A DNA stretch of 64,000 bases from an uncultured Senegalimassilia sp. (lineage in GTDB: Bacteria > Actinomycetota > Coriobacteriia > Coriobacteriales > Eggerthellaceae): the NCBI GenBank assembly GCA_934630815.1, contig CAKTWI010000001.1:1-64000 (forward strand). Direction: 5' to 3'. How positions within the stretch are numbered: the first letter of the stretch is position 1; every line of letters begins with the position of its first letter. The notes beneath the pieces are model-generated. The model made no database searches and was not told where the DNA came from. It was given only the letters and a program-made list of their open reading frames with translations. Position numbers and translations under genes: made by a program. Shown one piece after another: positions 8,849 to 16,283 of the stretch.

Positions 8849-9047
8849 ATCCATTCCCTTTCCCAACGCAAAAGAACGGCCACCTTGGGCAACCGCCCCA
8901 TAACAAGCTGAAACATCGCGCCCATGTGCGCAGGCGCAACGTCATATAGTACCACTATCGCCACGCCCCACCGCCCACCCTCTTCTGGACGATTTCGCAG
9001 AAGTGCGCCCCATTTTCGTCTCAGCTCTGCGAGCAGCATCGGCGCAT

Positions 9048-9088
9048 GAACGCACCTCCGTCCCCTGTTCACCCGTCCCCTGTTCACC
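9048..9088 (+). repeat. Dispersed palindromic repeat, copy D (arm plus tail)
   Basis: The consensus 23-nt arm at 9048-9070 is followed by a second CGTCCCCTGTTCACC, closely matching the arm-plus-tail layout of copy A. No partner arm is evident within 80 bp. Confidence 0.75.
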
Positions 9089-9166
9089 ATGGGCGGTTTG
9101 CCCAACCCGATTGCCGCGTAAAAGCCCGAAAACCGTCCAGAACCTAACCCCTTCGTACACAATTCG

Positions 9167-9197
9167 CGCCACTACCGCCTTCCAAACCGCCCAGAAC
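9167..9197. repeat. 31-bp direct repeat, first copy
   Basis: Begins CGCCACTACCGCCTTCCAAA and recurs at 9329-9359 with one mismatch, 162 bp away. The two copies flank repeat copy E. Confidence 0.8.
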
Positions 9198-9272
9198 TTT
9201 GCGCCGAGCAGGCAGGGGGACGGAAAAGGACAATCAGACGTTCACCCCGCACGAACAGGAAGCGGACTACCT

Positions 9273-9295
9273 GAACAGGGGACGGAGGTGCGTTC
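9273..9295 (-). repeat. Dispersed palindromic repeat, copy E (single arm)
   Basis: Identical to the left arm of copy C and opposite in orientation to copy D. A short GAACAGGGG at 9307-9315 is a truncated echo of the same core. Confidence 0.75.
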
Positions 9296-9328
9296 ACGCC
9301 GGCACCGAACAGGGGCTGAGCGCGTTCC

Positions 9329-9359
9329 CGCCACTACCGCCTTCCAAACCGCCGAGAAC
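9329..9359. repeat. 31-bp direct repeat, second copy
   Basis: Second copy of the repeat at 9167-9197, differing at one base near its 3' end. It lies about 110 bp before the pdxK start. Confidence 0.8.
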
Positions 9360-9471
9360 CCCACGCCCGCGAAAACGGAATCCGCTGGCATTCTGCGTCG
9401 CAAGCCGCGGGCCCGCCCGCGACTCCCTTATAATGTGCGCGTAAGGAAACATCCCAAGGAAAGACGCCCCC

Positions 9472-10332
9472 GTGAGCACCACCGAACCCACCGATACCAC
9501 CTTGCCCAATCACAACAACCAGAAGAAGATCGCGCTCATCAACGACTTCACCGGCTTCGGCCGATGCTCGGTGGCGGTGCAGCTTCCCGTCATCTCCCAG
9601 CTTGGCGTGCAATGCTGCGTGCTGCCCACCTCGGTGCTGTCCAACCACACGGGCTTCCCCAGCTACAGCTTCCAGGATTTCACGCCCTACATGCGCGAGC
9701 ACATCCGCGAGTGGCGCAAGCTCGGCCTGAAGTTCCGCGGCATCTGCACGGGCTTCCTGGGCTCGGCGGAGCAGATCGCGGTGGTCAGCGAGTTCATCGA
9801 CGAGTTCGGCGGCCCCGACTGTATCGTGATGGTCGACCCCGTCATGGGCGATGAAGGCCACCCTTATGGCACCTACACACCGGAGATGTGCGAGCGCATG
9901 GCCGAACTCACGGCGAAGGCCGACATCATCACCCCGAACCTCACCGAAGCGTGCATCCTGGCAGGTATGCCCTTCAGCAAGGACATGACCTGCGAAGATG
10001 CCGCCAAGATCGCCCAGCAGCTATCGCAAACCGGCCCCGCACGCGTGGTGGTCACGGGCGTGGAGTTCCAAGACCGCGTGGCAAACGTGTGCTACGAGCG
10101 GGACCGCGCGCCCTTCACCATCCAAACCGCGCGCTTAGGCGGGCAACGCTCCGGCACCGGCGACGTGTTCTCCGCCATCCTCATCGCCGACGCGGTCAAC
10201 GGCGTGCCGCTGGAGAAATCGGTGGAGAAGGCTTCGCACTTCGTGTGCACCTGCGTCGAGCGCGCCATCGATATGGACCTGCCGCGCACCGACGGCCTGC
10301 CCATCGAGGAGGAGCTGCGCAACCTGCGCTAG
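9472..10332 (+). CDS. pdxK: Pyridoxal/pyridoxine kinase (ribokinase superfamily)
   Basis: Phosphorylates pyridoxal-type vitamers to feed pyridoxal phosphate salvage in the cytosol. The 286-residue protein has the PdxK/PdxY landmarks: NDFTGFGRCSVAVQLPV near residues 24-40, VDPVMGDEG near 123-131, TPNLTEA, and the anion-hole/catalytic motif RSGTGDVFSAI near 223-233. The start is GTG at 9472, preceded by AAGGAAAG; there is no better ATG. ThiD-type hydroxymethylpyrimidine kinases share the fold, but the N-terminal motif and spacing fit pyridoxal kinase better. It is followed after 126 bp by a radical SAM gene. Confidence 0.87.
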   Translation: MSTTEPTDTTLPNHNNQKKIALINDFTGFGRCSVAVQLPVISQLGVQCCVLPTSVLSNHTGFPSYSFQDFTPYMREHIREWRKLGLKFRGICTGFLGSAEQIAVVSEFIDEFGGPDCIVMVDPVMGDEGHPYGTYTPEMCERMAELTAKADIITPNLTEACILAGMPFSKDMTCEDAAKIAQQLSQTGPARVVVTGVEFQDRVANVCYERDRAPFTIQTARLGGQRSGTGDVFSAILIADAVNGVPLEKSVEKASHFVCTCVERAIDMDLPRTDGLPIEEELRNLR

Positions 10333-10458
10333 CATCGCGCATCGCGCCCCGCTCGCAAACCCGCACCTTGCAGCAAGCGCACCATAAGGCGTACCCTAAA
10401 CGGAAGCGGGAAGGCGAACCACGATCTTCGCCCCCACCCCTAGCGAAAGAAGCTCATC

Positions 10459-11097
10459 ATGGCGAAAACGAAAGCCGAGACCATCGTATATCCCGTGCAC
10501 AACGGGCTCTACGTCAACCTGACGAACCGCTGCAGCTGCGCCTGCACCTTCTGCATCCGCCAAACCGCCGACGGCGTAGGCCAGGACGGCGAAGGCGGCG
10601 AGAACAACCTATGGCTCGACCACGAGCCCTCCTTCGAGGAGGTCATGGCCGCGTTCGATAAGCAGGACATGAGCCGCTACGAAGAGGTGGTCTTCTGCGG
10701 CTACGGCGAGCCCACCTGCGCCTTCGACATGCTCAAGCGCGTAGCCGCCGAGGTAAAGCGCCGCTACAACCTGCCCGTGCGCGTGAACACCAACGGCCAG
10801 GGCAGCCTGATCTGCGGCCGCGATATCGCGCCGGAGTTCGAGGGCATCGTGGACACGGTCTCCATCAGCCTGAACACCCCCAACGCCGACGAGTACGCCG
10901 CCATCGTGCGCAGCCGCTTCGGCGACGCGGCGTTCCCGGGCATGCTCGACTTCGCCCGCGAAGTGCACAAATACGTGCCCAACGTCGTGATGACCACCGT
11001 GGAAACCACCATCAGCCACGAGGACGAGGCTGCCTGCCAGCGCATCTGCGACGAGCTGGGCGTGCGCTACCGCATCCGCGCCTGGGTGAACTCGTAA
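10459..11097 (+). CDS. Radical SAM protein, TatD-associated family
   Basis: A 212-residue small radical SAM enzyme. The 4Fe-4S cysteine motif CX3CX2C is at about residues 28-35 within NRCSCACTFCIRQ. GYGEPTC is the SAM-binding GGE-type segment and VNTNGQG follows. It resembles the family often encoded beside or fused to TatD-type nucleases, though no tatD is in this window. The substrate is unknown. It is short for a radical SAM protein, with only a partial barrel and no auxiliary cluster domain. A terminator follows 37 bases later. Confidence 0.82.
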   Translation: MAKTKAETIVYPVHNGLYVNLTNRCSCACTFCIRQTADGVGQDGEGGENNLWLDHEPSFEEVMAAFDKQDMSRYEEVVFCGYGEPTCAFDMLKRVAAEVKRRYNLPVRVNTNGQGSLICGRDIAPEFEGIVDTVSISLNTPNADEYAAIVRSRFGDAAFPGMLDFAREVHKYVPNVVMTTVETTISHEDEAACQRICDELGVRYRIRAWVNS

Positions 11098-11133
11098 GGT
11101 CCGACACAGCCCGAACAACAAGCCAAACAGCAG

Positions 11134-11170
11134 GAAGGCCCGCGGCGCGAACCGCGGGCCTTCTTCGTTT
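11134..11170. terminator. Intrinsic terminator between convergent genes
   Basis: A 12-bp stem (GAAGGCCCGCGG at 11134-11145 with 11152-11163) and CGCGAA loop is followed by TTCGTTT on the plus strand. It ends the radical SAM gene. Confidence 0.88.
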
Positions 11171-11189
11171 CAGGCGATTTCGCGCCAGC

Positions 11190-12713
11190 CTATTTCGCCG
11201 TCTCCAGATACGGGGAATTGCGGCTCTGCTCGATCTCATACATGGTCTGCACGTTCTTCAGCTCGTAGTCGTTGAGCTGCGACGAAGAGATGGCGTCGAA
11301 TTCCTCGGGCGTGTACGTTTGCGTGTACCAGCGCTTCGTGGCGAAGTAATCGGTCAGGTCCTGGTTCTTGAAGCCGCGGCCGTGGCGCGCGAATATCTCG
11401 TTGCGCGCAAGATAGAGTTCCCACAGCGACATCTTCTCCAGCTCGGAGCGCGAGTAGTACTTCGAAGCGCTGCCGGGCAGCACGTAATCCTGCGAGCTCA
11501 CGCTGGTGTCATAGGAGGAGATGCTGGTCACGGGCACATACGTATGCGAGATCTGCCCCGCGAACGGACCCGAATCCGAGCAGCTCAGCAGCACGGTGCG
11601 CGTGGCGGAGGTGCTGCCGGGGCACGTGGAGGTGAACACCACGCGGCACATGGAGCGCTGATCGTCGTAGATGGACTGGTAGATCTGGCGAAGCGCCTGC
11701 GCCAAGTCGTCCGACGCCGCATCGTAGTACGTGCCGTTGCAGCTCGACGCCAACGACTGCAGCGAGCTGCGGTTCACATCGCCGCCCACGCCCACGATGT
11801 AAACGGGGATGCCCGTTTGCTGGGACAGCGTGATGACGTCATTCAGGCTGTAGTGGCTGCTGTTCTCCTCGCCATCGGTGAACGCGATGACCACGCGCGA
11901 TCCCGATTTCAGGTTCGTGCGCTGCAGCGCCCAGTACAGCGCATCGTAAAGCGCCGTCTCGCCGGTGGGCGAAACCGCGTCGATGGCGCTGTTGAGGAGC
12001 GCCGCGCTCGAAGTGAACGGCTGGCGATTGTACACGTAATCGTTGAACGAGGTGATCTCGGCCACGTTGCCCTGGGTTTTCACCATCTCGTCGACGAACG
12101 AGCTTGCCGCCTTCTTGGCGCTATCCATCTTGCTGCGCGACCTCATGGAACCGCTCTGATCGACCACCAGGTTGATGTTCATGGCGTCGCCCACGGCAAG
12201 CGGGACCACCTGCTCCACCGTTGCCGCATACTGCGAACCGGACGAATCGGTTTCAGTGACGGTGAACTGCGACGCATCAAGGCCGCTAGGCGTGGAACCC
12301 GCCTGGTCGGCAATCTTCGTATAGAGGGTGACCTGCGGATACGCGGAATTGTCCACCTGCGACACGAACAGCGTCAGCGGGCTTTTCGGCTCCGAGGACG
12401 TGGTTGCAGGCTGGCTTGATGCCGCAGGCTGCTGCACCGTCGTCGTTGGCGTCTGAGCGGTGCCCGAATCGGCATCCGAGGCATCGTCGCCGCCAGGCCA
12501 CAGGAAATACAGCGCCGCGGCTATGGCGACGATGGCCACGACCACCCAAATGGTCGGGATATCGCCAATGGATTTCTTCGAAGAAGCGTTGCCGGTTGCA
12601 GCACCGCCCGAAGCGGACGCGTTACCACCGGACGCCAAGCTTAGAGCCTTGCCGCACGATGAGCAGAACGTGTCACCGTCTTCGACCGAGGCTCCGCAAT
12701 GGGGGCAGAACAT
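11190..12713 (-). CDS. Zinc-ribbon / VWA / YARHG-domain membrane protein
   Basis: A 507-residue protein in modular order. An N-terminal zinc ribbon (MFCPHCGASV then FCSSCGK) is followed by a single transmembrane helix at about residues 55-72. After a Ser/Thr/Pro/Gln-rich linker comes a von Willebrand A domain with an intact MIDAS (DQSGS near 182-186, TGETAL, FTDGEE). The C-terminus is a YARHG-type domain (LARNEIFARHGRGF). The VWA and YARHG parts are probably extracellular and the zinc ribbon cytoplasmic. A role in surface adhesion or envelope sensing is inference. AAAGGGA six bases before the ATG fixes the start. The amidase gene lies just upstream on the same strand. Confidence 0.85.
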   Translation of the reverse strand: MFCPHCGASVEDGDTFCSSCGKALSLASGGNASASGGAATGNASSKKSIGDIPTIWVVVAIVAIAAALYFLWPGGDDASDADSGTAQTPTTTVQQPAASSQPATTSSEPKSPLTLFVSQVDNSAYPQVTLYTKIADQAGSTPSGLDASQFTVTETDSSGSQYAATVEQVVPLAVGDAMNINLVVDQSGSMRSRSKMDSAKKAASSFVDEMVKTQGNVAEITSFNDYVYNRQPFTSSAALLNSAIDAVSPTGETALYDALYWALQRTNLKSGSRVVIAFTDGEENSSHYSLNDVITLSQQTGIPVYIVGVGGDVNRSSLQSLASSCNGTYYDAASDDLAQALRQIYQSIYDDQRSMCRVVFTSTCPGSTSATRTVLLSCSDSGPFAGQISHTYVPVTSISSYDTSVSSQDYVLPGSASKYYSRSELEKMSLWELYLARNEIFARHGRGFKNQDLTDYFATKRWYTQTYTPEEFDAISSSQLNDYELKNVQTMYEIEQSRNSPYLETAK

Positions 12714-12764
12714 GTCAGATCCCTTTCCTTCCAGTTAAGCGCCGCTTGGCGTTGTCGCCGAAAG

Positions 12765-13586
12765 CTAGCGCGCCGTACCGTCGTGCGTGCGTGCTTCTTG
12801 ATAGTTCCTCAAATAGCCGGCGAATTCCTCGGACGTATCCGAATTCCCCGTTCGCCAGGCCTTGTGATCGATGATAGCGCTTTCGAACCCGTAATAGGCG
12901 TCGATGTAGGCGATCAGGTCATCGAGCGCCTGAAGCTGAGCCTGCGGATAATCGCCGGAACCGCCCACGTGCACCATCTCGATGCCCACCGAGTACGAGT
13001 TCATGCCGTAATCCGCCATGGCCGAGCCGATGGGAACGGTGCCCAGCTTGTCGTCGCGCGATTCGTCCTCCACACCGAACTGCGCGTTATGCCCCGTATC
13101 ACCGTATCCCGCGTGGTGCACGATGGCGTCGAGCGGCGCGCATTGCGCCACGGACCCGTCTTTGTTCACGATGAAGTGAGCCGCCACCAGGTTGCCGTTG
13201 CCCGCCCAGTAGCTCACCACCGATGCGGCATCGTTGTCGCCCTCGGTGTCATGAAGCACGATGTACTTCTGACATTCGGCAGGCTTTTGCCCATGCACGA
13301 ACCGTTCTTGGGACAAATTGACGATGGGTAGCTTCGCACGCAGCTCATCGGCGCTTTGCGTTTGCTTCTGCTGCGCAGCGTCCCCTTCGGAAGGCTGCGC
13401 CGGCCCCTGATCGGCAGAACCGTCGCGCGGCACATCGGCCACGTTCTCGAACTGCTCCTGCTCCTGTGCGCCAGGCGCCTGCGCGTTATCGCCGCCCGAA
13501 GTGCAGCCGCACACGGCGACGGCAGCCAGCGCGCACGCCAGCGCCGCAGCGGATATCTTGCACGCGATGGTGGTTCCCTTCGCCAT
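12765..13586 (-). CDS. N-acetylmuramoyl-L-alanine amidase, predicted lipoprotein
   Basis: A 273-residue secreted peptidoglycan hydrolase. The start at 13586 (MAKGTTIACK) has AAGGAGG nearby. A signal peptide with a hydrophobic core ends at a lipobox AVCGC, so the Cys near residue 22 should be lipidated and anchored outside the membrane. An acidic, Gln-rich linker precedes an amidase_2/PGRP-type domain: VLHDTEG (zinc His), VHHAGYGDTG, and IDHKAWRTG with a second zinc His. The longer open frame upstream lacks a ribosome site. It is probably cotranscribed with the VWA gene 51 bp downstream. Confidence 0.88.
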   Translation of the reverse strand: MAKGTTIACKISAAALACALAAVAVCGCTSGGDNAQAPGAQEQEQFENVADVPRDGSADQGPAQPSEGDAAQQKQTQSADELRAKLPIVNLSQERFVHGQKPAECQKYIVLHDTEGDNDAASVVSYWAGNGNLVAAHFIVNKDGSVAQCAPLDAIVHHAGYGDTGHNAQFGVEDESRDDKLGTVPIGSAMADYGMNSYSVGIEMVHVGGSGDYPQAQLQALDDLIAYIDAYYGFESAIIDHKAWRTGNSDTSEEFAGYLRNYQEARTHDGTAR

Positions 13587-14021
13587 GGTTCCCTCCTTGC
13601 CGTGCCGCAAACTGCGGCCGATTCCCCCTGCGACCTGAACCCGCGCAATGCGACCGATCCCCCCGCAGCAACCTCGGGCACGCACGGGCGCTATGCCAGA
13701 GCCCACGCGCCGCACCCAACCTGCCACGCGCCGCGTTCTCCACCGATACGCAACCCCAATACCCGGACCCAATCGCAAGGTTGCCAAACCGTAACTTTTC
13801 ATTTGGGTTCAAGATACGCTCGCCGCAGCGCCCAGACAAGGCCCCTATCTGGTCAAATGCGCACATAGGCGGCAAACGCCGCGAAGGTCGAAGGCGCAAC
13901 CTAGCTGGCCGACGGGAACGCAGGGCCACAGCGCGACCACAGGGCTGCGGTACAATAGAGCAAGCAACGCGGCGCGCACGCGCACGGCGCCGCATCCGCC
14001 CCAAGCGCAAAGGAGCCCCCT
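13587..14021. other. 435-bp intergenic region between divergent genes
   Basis: No gene is supported. TACAAT at 13951-13956 in the context GCGGTACAATAG is a probable -10 for the plus-strand YbjQ-type gene; it matches the context before luxS. No clear promoter was recognised for the minus-strand amidase gene. Confidence 0.4.
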
Positions 14022-14333
14022 ATGATCGTCACCTCCGCAGACGTGGTACCCGGCCAAAACGTCCAAGTCCTCGGACTGGTACGCGGCAACATCGTCACCT
14101 CGCGCCATATCGGCCGCGACATGATGGCAGGCATGAAGGAGCTGGTGGGCGGCGAGATCAAGTCGTACACCGAGATGACCGACCAAGCCCGCACTGTGGC
14201 GGAAAGCCGCATGATCGCCGAAGCCGAGCGCATCGGCGCCGACGCCATCGTGGCCATGCGCTTCTCCAGCGGTTCCATCAACCCCGGCACCATCGAGATG
14301 CTGGCATACGGCACCGCCGTGAAGTTCGTGTAG
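14022..14333 (+). CDS. YbjQ/UPF0145 family protein
   Basis: A 103-residue cytosolic protein of the YbjQ (DUF74) family, which forms pentameric rings; the biochemical role is unknown. The family landmarks are GLVRGNIVTSRHIGRD, the helix EMTDQARTVAESRMIAEAE, and GADAIVAMRF. The length is typical of the family. AAAGGAG lies before the ATG. It is a single gene. Confidence 0.9.
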   Translation: MIVTSADVVPGQNVQVLGLVRGNIVTSRHIGRDMMAGMKELVGGEIKSYTEMTDQARTVAESRMIAEAERIGADAIVAMRFSSGSINPGTIEMLAYGTAVKFV

Positions 14334-14397
14334 CCGCTGTCCGCAGCGCCATATCGGGGTCCGTTCACGGCACTCCGCCAGCCCCGCTTCGTCCCGA

Positions 14398-14420
14398 CTG
14401 CCCGCCCAACCGGCGGGCAG
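14398..14420 (+). terminator. Hairpin between YbjQ-type and Nudix genes
   Basis: A perfect 9-bp stem CTGCCCGCC/GGCGGGCAG with a 5-base loop, 65 bases after the stop. It lacks a U-tract, so termination is uncertain. Confidence 0.4.
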
Positions 14421-14445
14421 CGCGGCATCTGGAAGGAATATCCCC

Positions 14446-14961
14446 ATGTCAACGCCCGAATTCATCACCAACCTGCGCGCGAAGATCGGCAACGACCCGC
14501 TATGGCTCACCGGCATCACCGCCTATGTAGAGGACGCCCAGGGCCGCATCCTGCTGGGCAAGCGCGCCGACACCGGGCAGTGGGCGCTCGTCTACGGCAT
14601 CGTGGAACCCGCTGAGGAACCGGCAGACACCTGCGTGCGGGAAGCTCTCGAGGAAACAGGCGTCGACGTCGAGCCCGTATGCCTGGTCAGCGTGAAGACG
14701 TCCCCATATATGGTCACCTACGCCAACGGCGACCAATGCCAATACATGGACCTGCTGTTCCTCTGCCGTCCCCGCGAAGATGGCAACACACAGCCCCGCG
14801 TCGCCGACGACGAGAGCCTGGAAGTGGGCTGGTTTGCCCCGGACGCCCTTCCCCAGCCGCTGGCGACATCCACGCAATCGCGTCTTGAGCTGGTGCAACG
14901 CTTCAAGCAAAACGCCGCCCAAGGCAACCCCGCCTGCCTGTTCACCAGCAACCTCGTCTAG
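14446..14961 (+). CDS. Nudix hydrolase
   Basis: A 171-residue nucleoside diphosphate-X pyrophosphatase-type enzyme. The Nudix box GX5EX7REUXEEXGU is intact: it begins at GIVEPAEEPADT and ends REALEETGVDV, near residues 46-68. AAGGAAT before the ATG sets the start. The N-terminal segment LWLTGITAYVEDAQGRILLGKR resembles Nudix proteins acting on ADP-ribose or oxidised nucleotides, but the substrate cannot be assigned. No partner gene is evident. Confidence 0.93.
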   Translation: MSTPEFITNLRAKIGNDPLWLTGITAYVEDAQGRILLGKRADTGQWALVYGIVEPAEEPADTCVREALEETGVDVEPVCLVSVKTSPYMVTYANGDQCQYMDLLFLCRPREDGNTQPRVADDESLEVGWFAPDALPQPLATSTQSRLELVQRFKQNAAQGNPACLFTSNLV

Positions 14962-15107
14962 CCGAGCGCGCCGCCCAGAGCTTCGCCCCGCCCGTTTCGC
15001 TTTCTGCAGAATTCCTCGAAATCGAGCGGCCGAACCCATGCCGGATGCATTCGGCTTTACCATCTCCTTACCTTCTCTTTACATTCGAAGGCCAGATGGG
15101 AGTTTTC

Positions 15108-15797
15108 ATGCATAACCGCACTACCGCGCACGCCTCCGCCATAGCCGCAGGCGTGTTTCTTGCGCTGTTCGCCGCGCTCACGGTTTCGCTGGTATTCGTA
15201 GACCGTCAGCCTATCGCAGGCGACGGCAGCTTGGTGGGCCTTGCCACCTTCAACCTTGAGGCACGCGCCATCCTCGGGCAAAGCGACCTCATGGAGAAGC
15301 TGTCCAACCTCCTGCTCATCGTGCCGGCCGTCGGCGCACTCATGCTCGCCATAATCGGCTGCAGGCAGCTGATCCGTTCCCGCAGCCGCAGCGGGGTCGA
15401 CCGCGACCTTTGGCTGTTGTTGGGGATCTACGGCGCCATGCTGGTGCTGTACGTCCTGTTCAACTACATCTCGCCCAACAACCGCCCCATCCTGGAGGAC
15501 GGCGTTTGCGAGCCGTCGTTCCCCTCGTCGCACACGCTGCTGGCCGTCACCATGTGCGGCACGGCCATGATTCAGGCCGTGCAACGCATCCGCCAAGGGG
15601 GTTTGCGCACCGCGGCCCTGGTCATCTGCACCGTTGGCATGGTTGGCATCGTTGCCGCGCGCGCCATGGCGGGCGTTCACTGGACCACCGACATCCTTGG
15701 CGGCATCCTGCTCGGCGCAGCCCTGGTGGCCATATACCACGCGATAGCGTTCGCCGACTACGGCAAGGCCTCACGCGGAAAGCACGCACGACGCTAA
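15108..15797 (+). CDS. PAP2-superfamily membrane phosphatase
   Basis: An integral membrane phosphatase of about 229 residues with five or six hydrophobic segments. The PAP2 motifs are a degenerate first motif NNRPIL, PSFPSSHT (catalytic His), and AMAGVHWTTDILGG (second His). Such enzymes dephosphorylate undecaprenyl pyrophosphate or phosphatidic-type lipids; the substrate is inferred only. The start at 15108 has GGGAG five bases upstream; ATG 15096 with GAAGG is a close alternative. A strong terminator follows. Confidence 0.87.
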   Translation: MHNRTTAHASAIAAGVFLALFAALTVSLVFVDRQPIAGDGSLVGLATFNLEARAILGQSDLMEKLSNLLLIVPAVGALMLAIIGCRQLIRSRSRSGVDRDLWLLLGIYGAMLVLYVLFNYISPNNRPILEDGVCEPSFPSSHTLLAVTMCGTAMIQAVQRIRQGGLRTAALVICTVGMVGIVAARAMAGVHWTTDILGGILLGAALVAIYHAIAFADYGKASRGKHARR

Positions 15798-15829
15798 CCG
15801 CAAACCAGAACAAACCCATGCACATAGCG

Positions 15830-15872
15830 AAGGGGCTTGGTTGCCGACGATGGCGACCAAGCCCCTTTTGCA
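15830..15872 (+). terminator. Intrinsic terminator after the PAP2 gene
   Basis: A 16-bp stem with one G-U pair (15830-15845 with 15852-15867) and GACGAT loop is followed by TTGC. The CCCCTTTTGCAT end resembles that of the terminator at 7322-7362. Confidence 0.88.
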
Positions 15873-15922
15873 TACCAACGATCGATGAATCCCCGGCTCC
15901 AGCATGCACGGGCGTCGAGAAC

Positions 15923-16264
15923 CTACTCCCAACCCTTCCACACGTCAGGCTGATAGCCGACCGTGGCCTTCTTGCCGTTGCGGACCACCGGCTCGCACAG
16001 CACCTGCTGGTTGTCGAGCACCTTCTCGAACTTCTGATCCGCCGCCAGGTATTGCAGCAGCGCCATCGTATCGGCATCCTTGGCATCGGGGTTGATCAGC
16101 TTGTCAAGCCCGCCGACGGCGTTGGCCACCGACTGCAGCTCGCCTTTGCTCATGCCCTTTTCCTTCAGGTCGATGAACTGGAAGCTGATGCGGCGCTCCT
16201 TGAAATAGCGCTGGGCCTTCTTCGTATCGAAGCTTTTCTTCGTGCCGAAAATCTGGATGTTCAC
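15923..16264 (-). CDS. ArsC/Spx-family thioredoxin-fold protein lacking the catalytic Cys
   Basis: A 113-residue protein of the ArsC family (YffB/Spx-like). The N-terminal active-site loop reads FGTKKSFDTKKAQRYF, so Ser sits where arsenate reductases have the catalytic Cys. The rest follows the family, including FQFIDLKEKG and LINPDA; one Cys remains in VLCEPVVRNG. Arsenate reduction is therefore unlikely; a regulatory or glutathione/protein-binding role is possible but unproven. The start is GTG with GAAGGGA upstream. It lies 19 bp downstream of addA and may be cotranscribed. Confidence 0.88.
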   Translation of the reverse strand: MNIQIFGTKKSFDTKKAQRYFKERRISFQFIDLKEKGMSKGELQSVANAVGGLDKLINPDAKDADTMALLQYLAADQKFEKVLDNQQVLCEPVVRNGKKATVGYQPDVWKGWE

Positions 16265-16283
16265 GCAAACGTCCCTTCAAATC

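Larger units (their letters stand above)
8849..9471. other. 623-bp repeat-rich intergenic region
   Basis: No credible gene. It contains two arms of the dispersed palindromic repeat (9048-9070 and 9273-9295) in divergent orientation and a 31-bp direct repeat at 9167-9197 and 9329-9359. A fragment at 9211-9223 (CAGGGGGACGG) is a further partial match to the repeat core. A TATAAT at 9429-9434 lies 38 bases before pdxK and is a likely -10 box, without an obvious -35. Confidence 0.6.

Noticed and set aside
6860..8911. A 683-codon plus-strand frame spanning the bactofilin-like gene end and the antisense of the symporter
   Set aside because: It passes through a strong bidirectional terminator and reads the symporter backwards; not protein-like.
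15923..16264. Arsenate reductase
   Set aside because: The catalytic Cys is replaced by Ser and there are no ars genes around.
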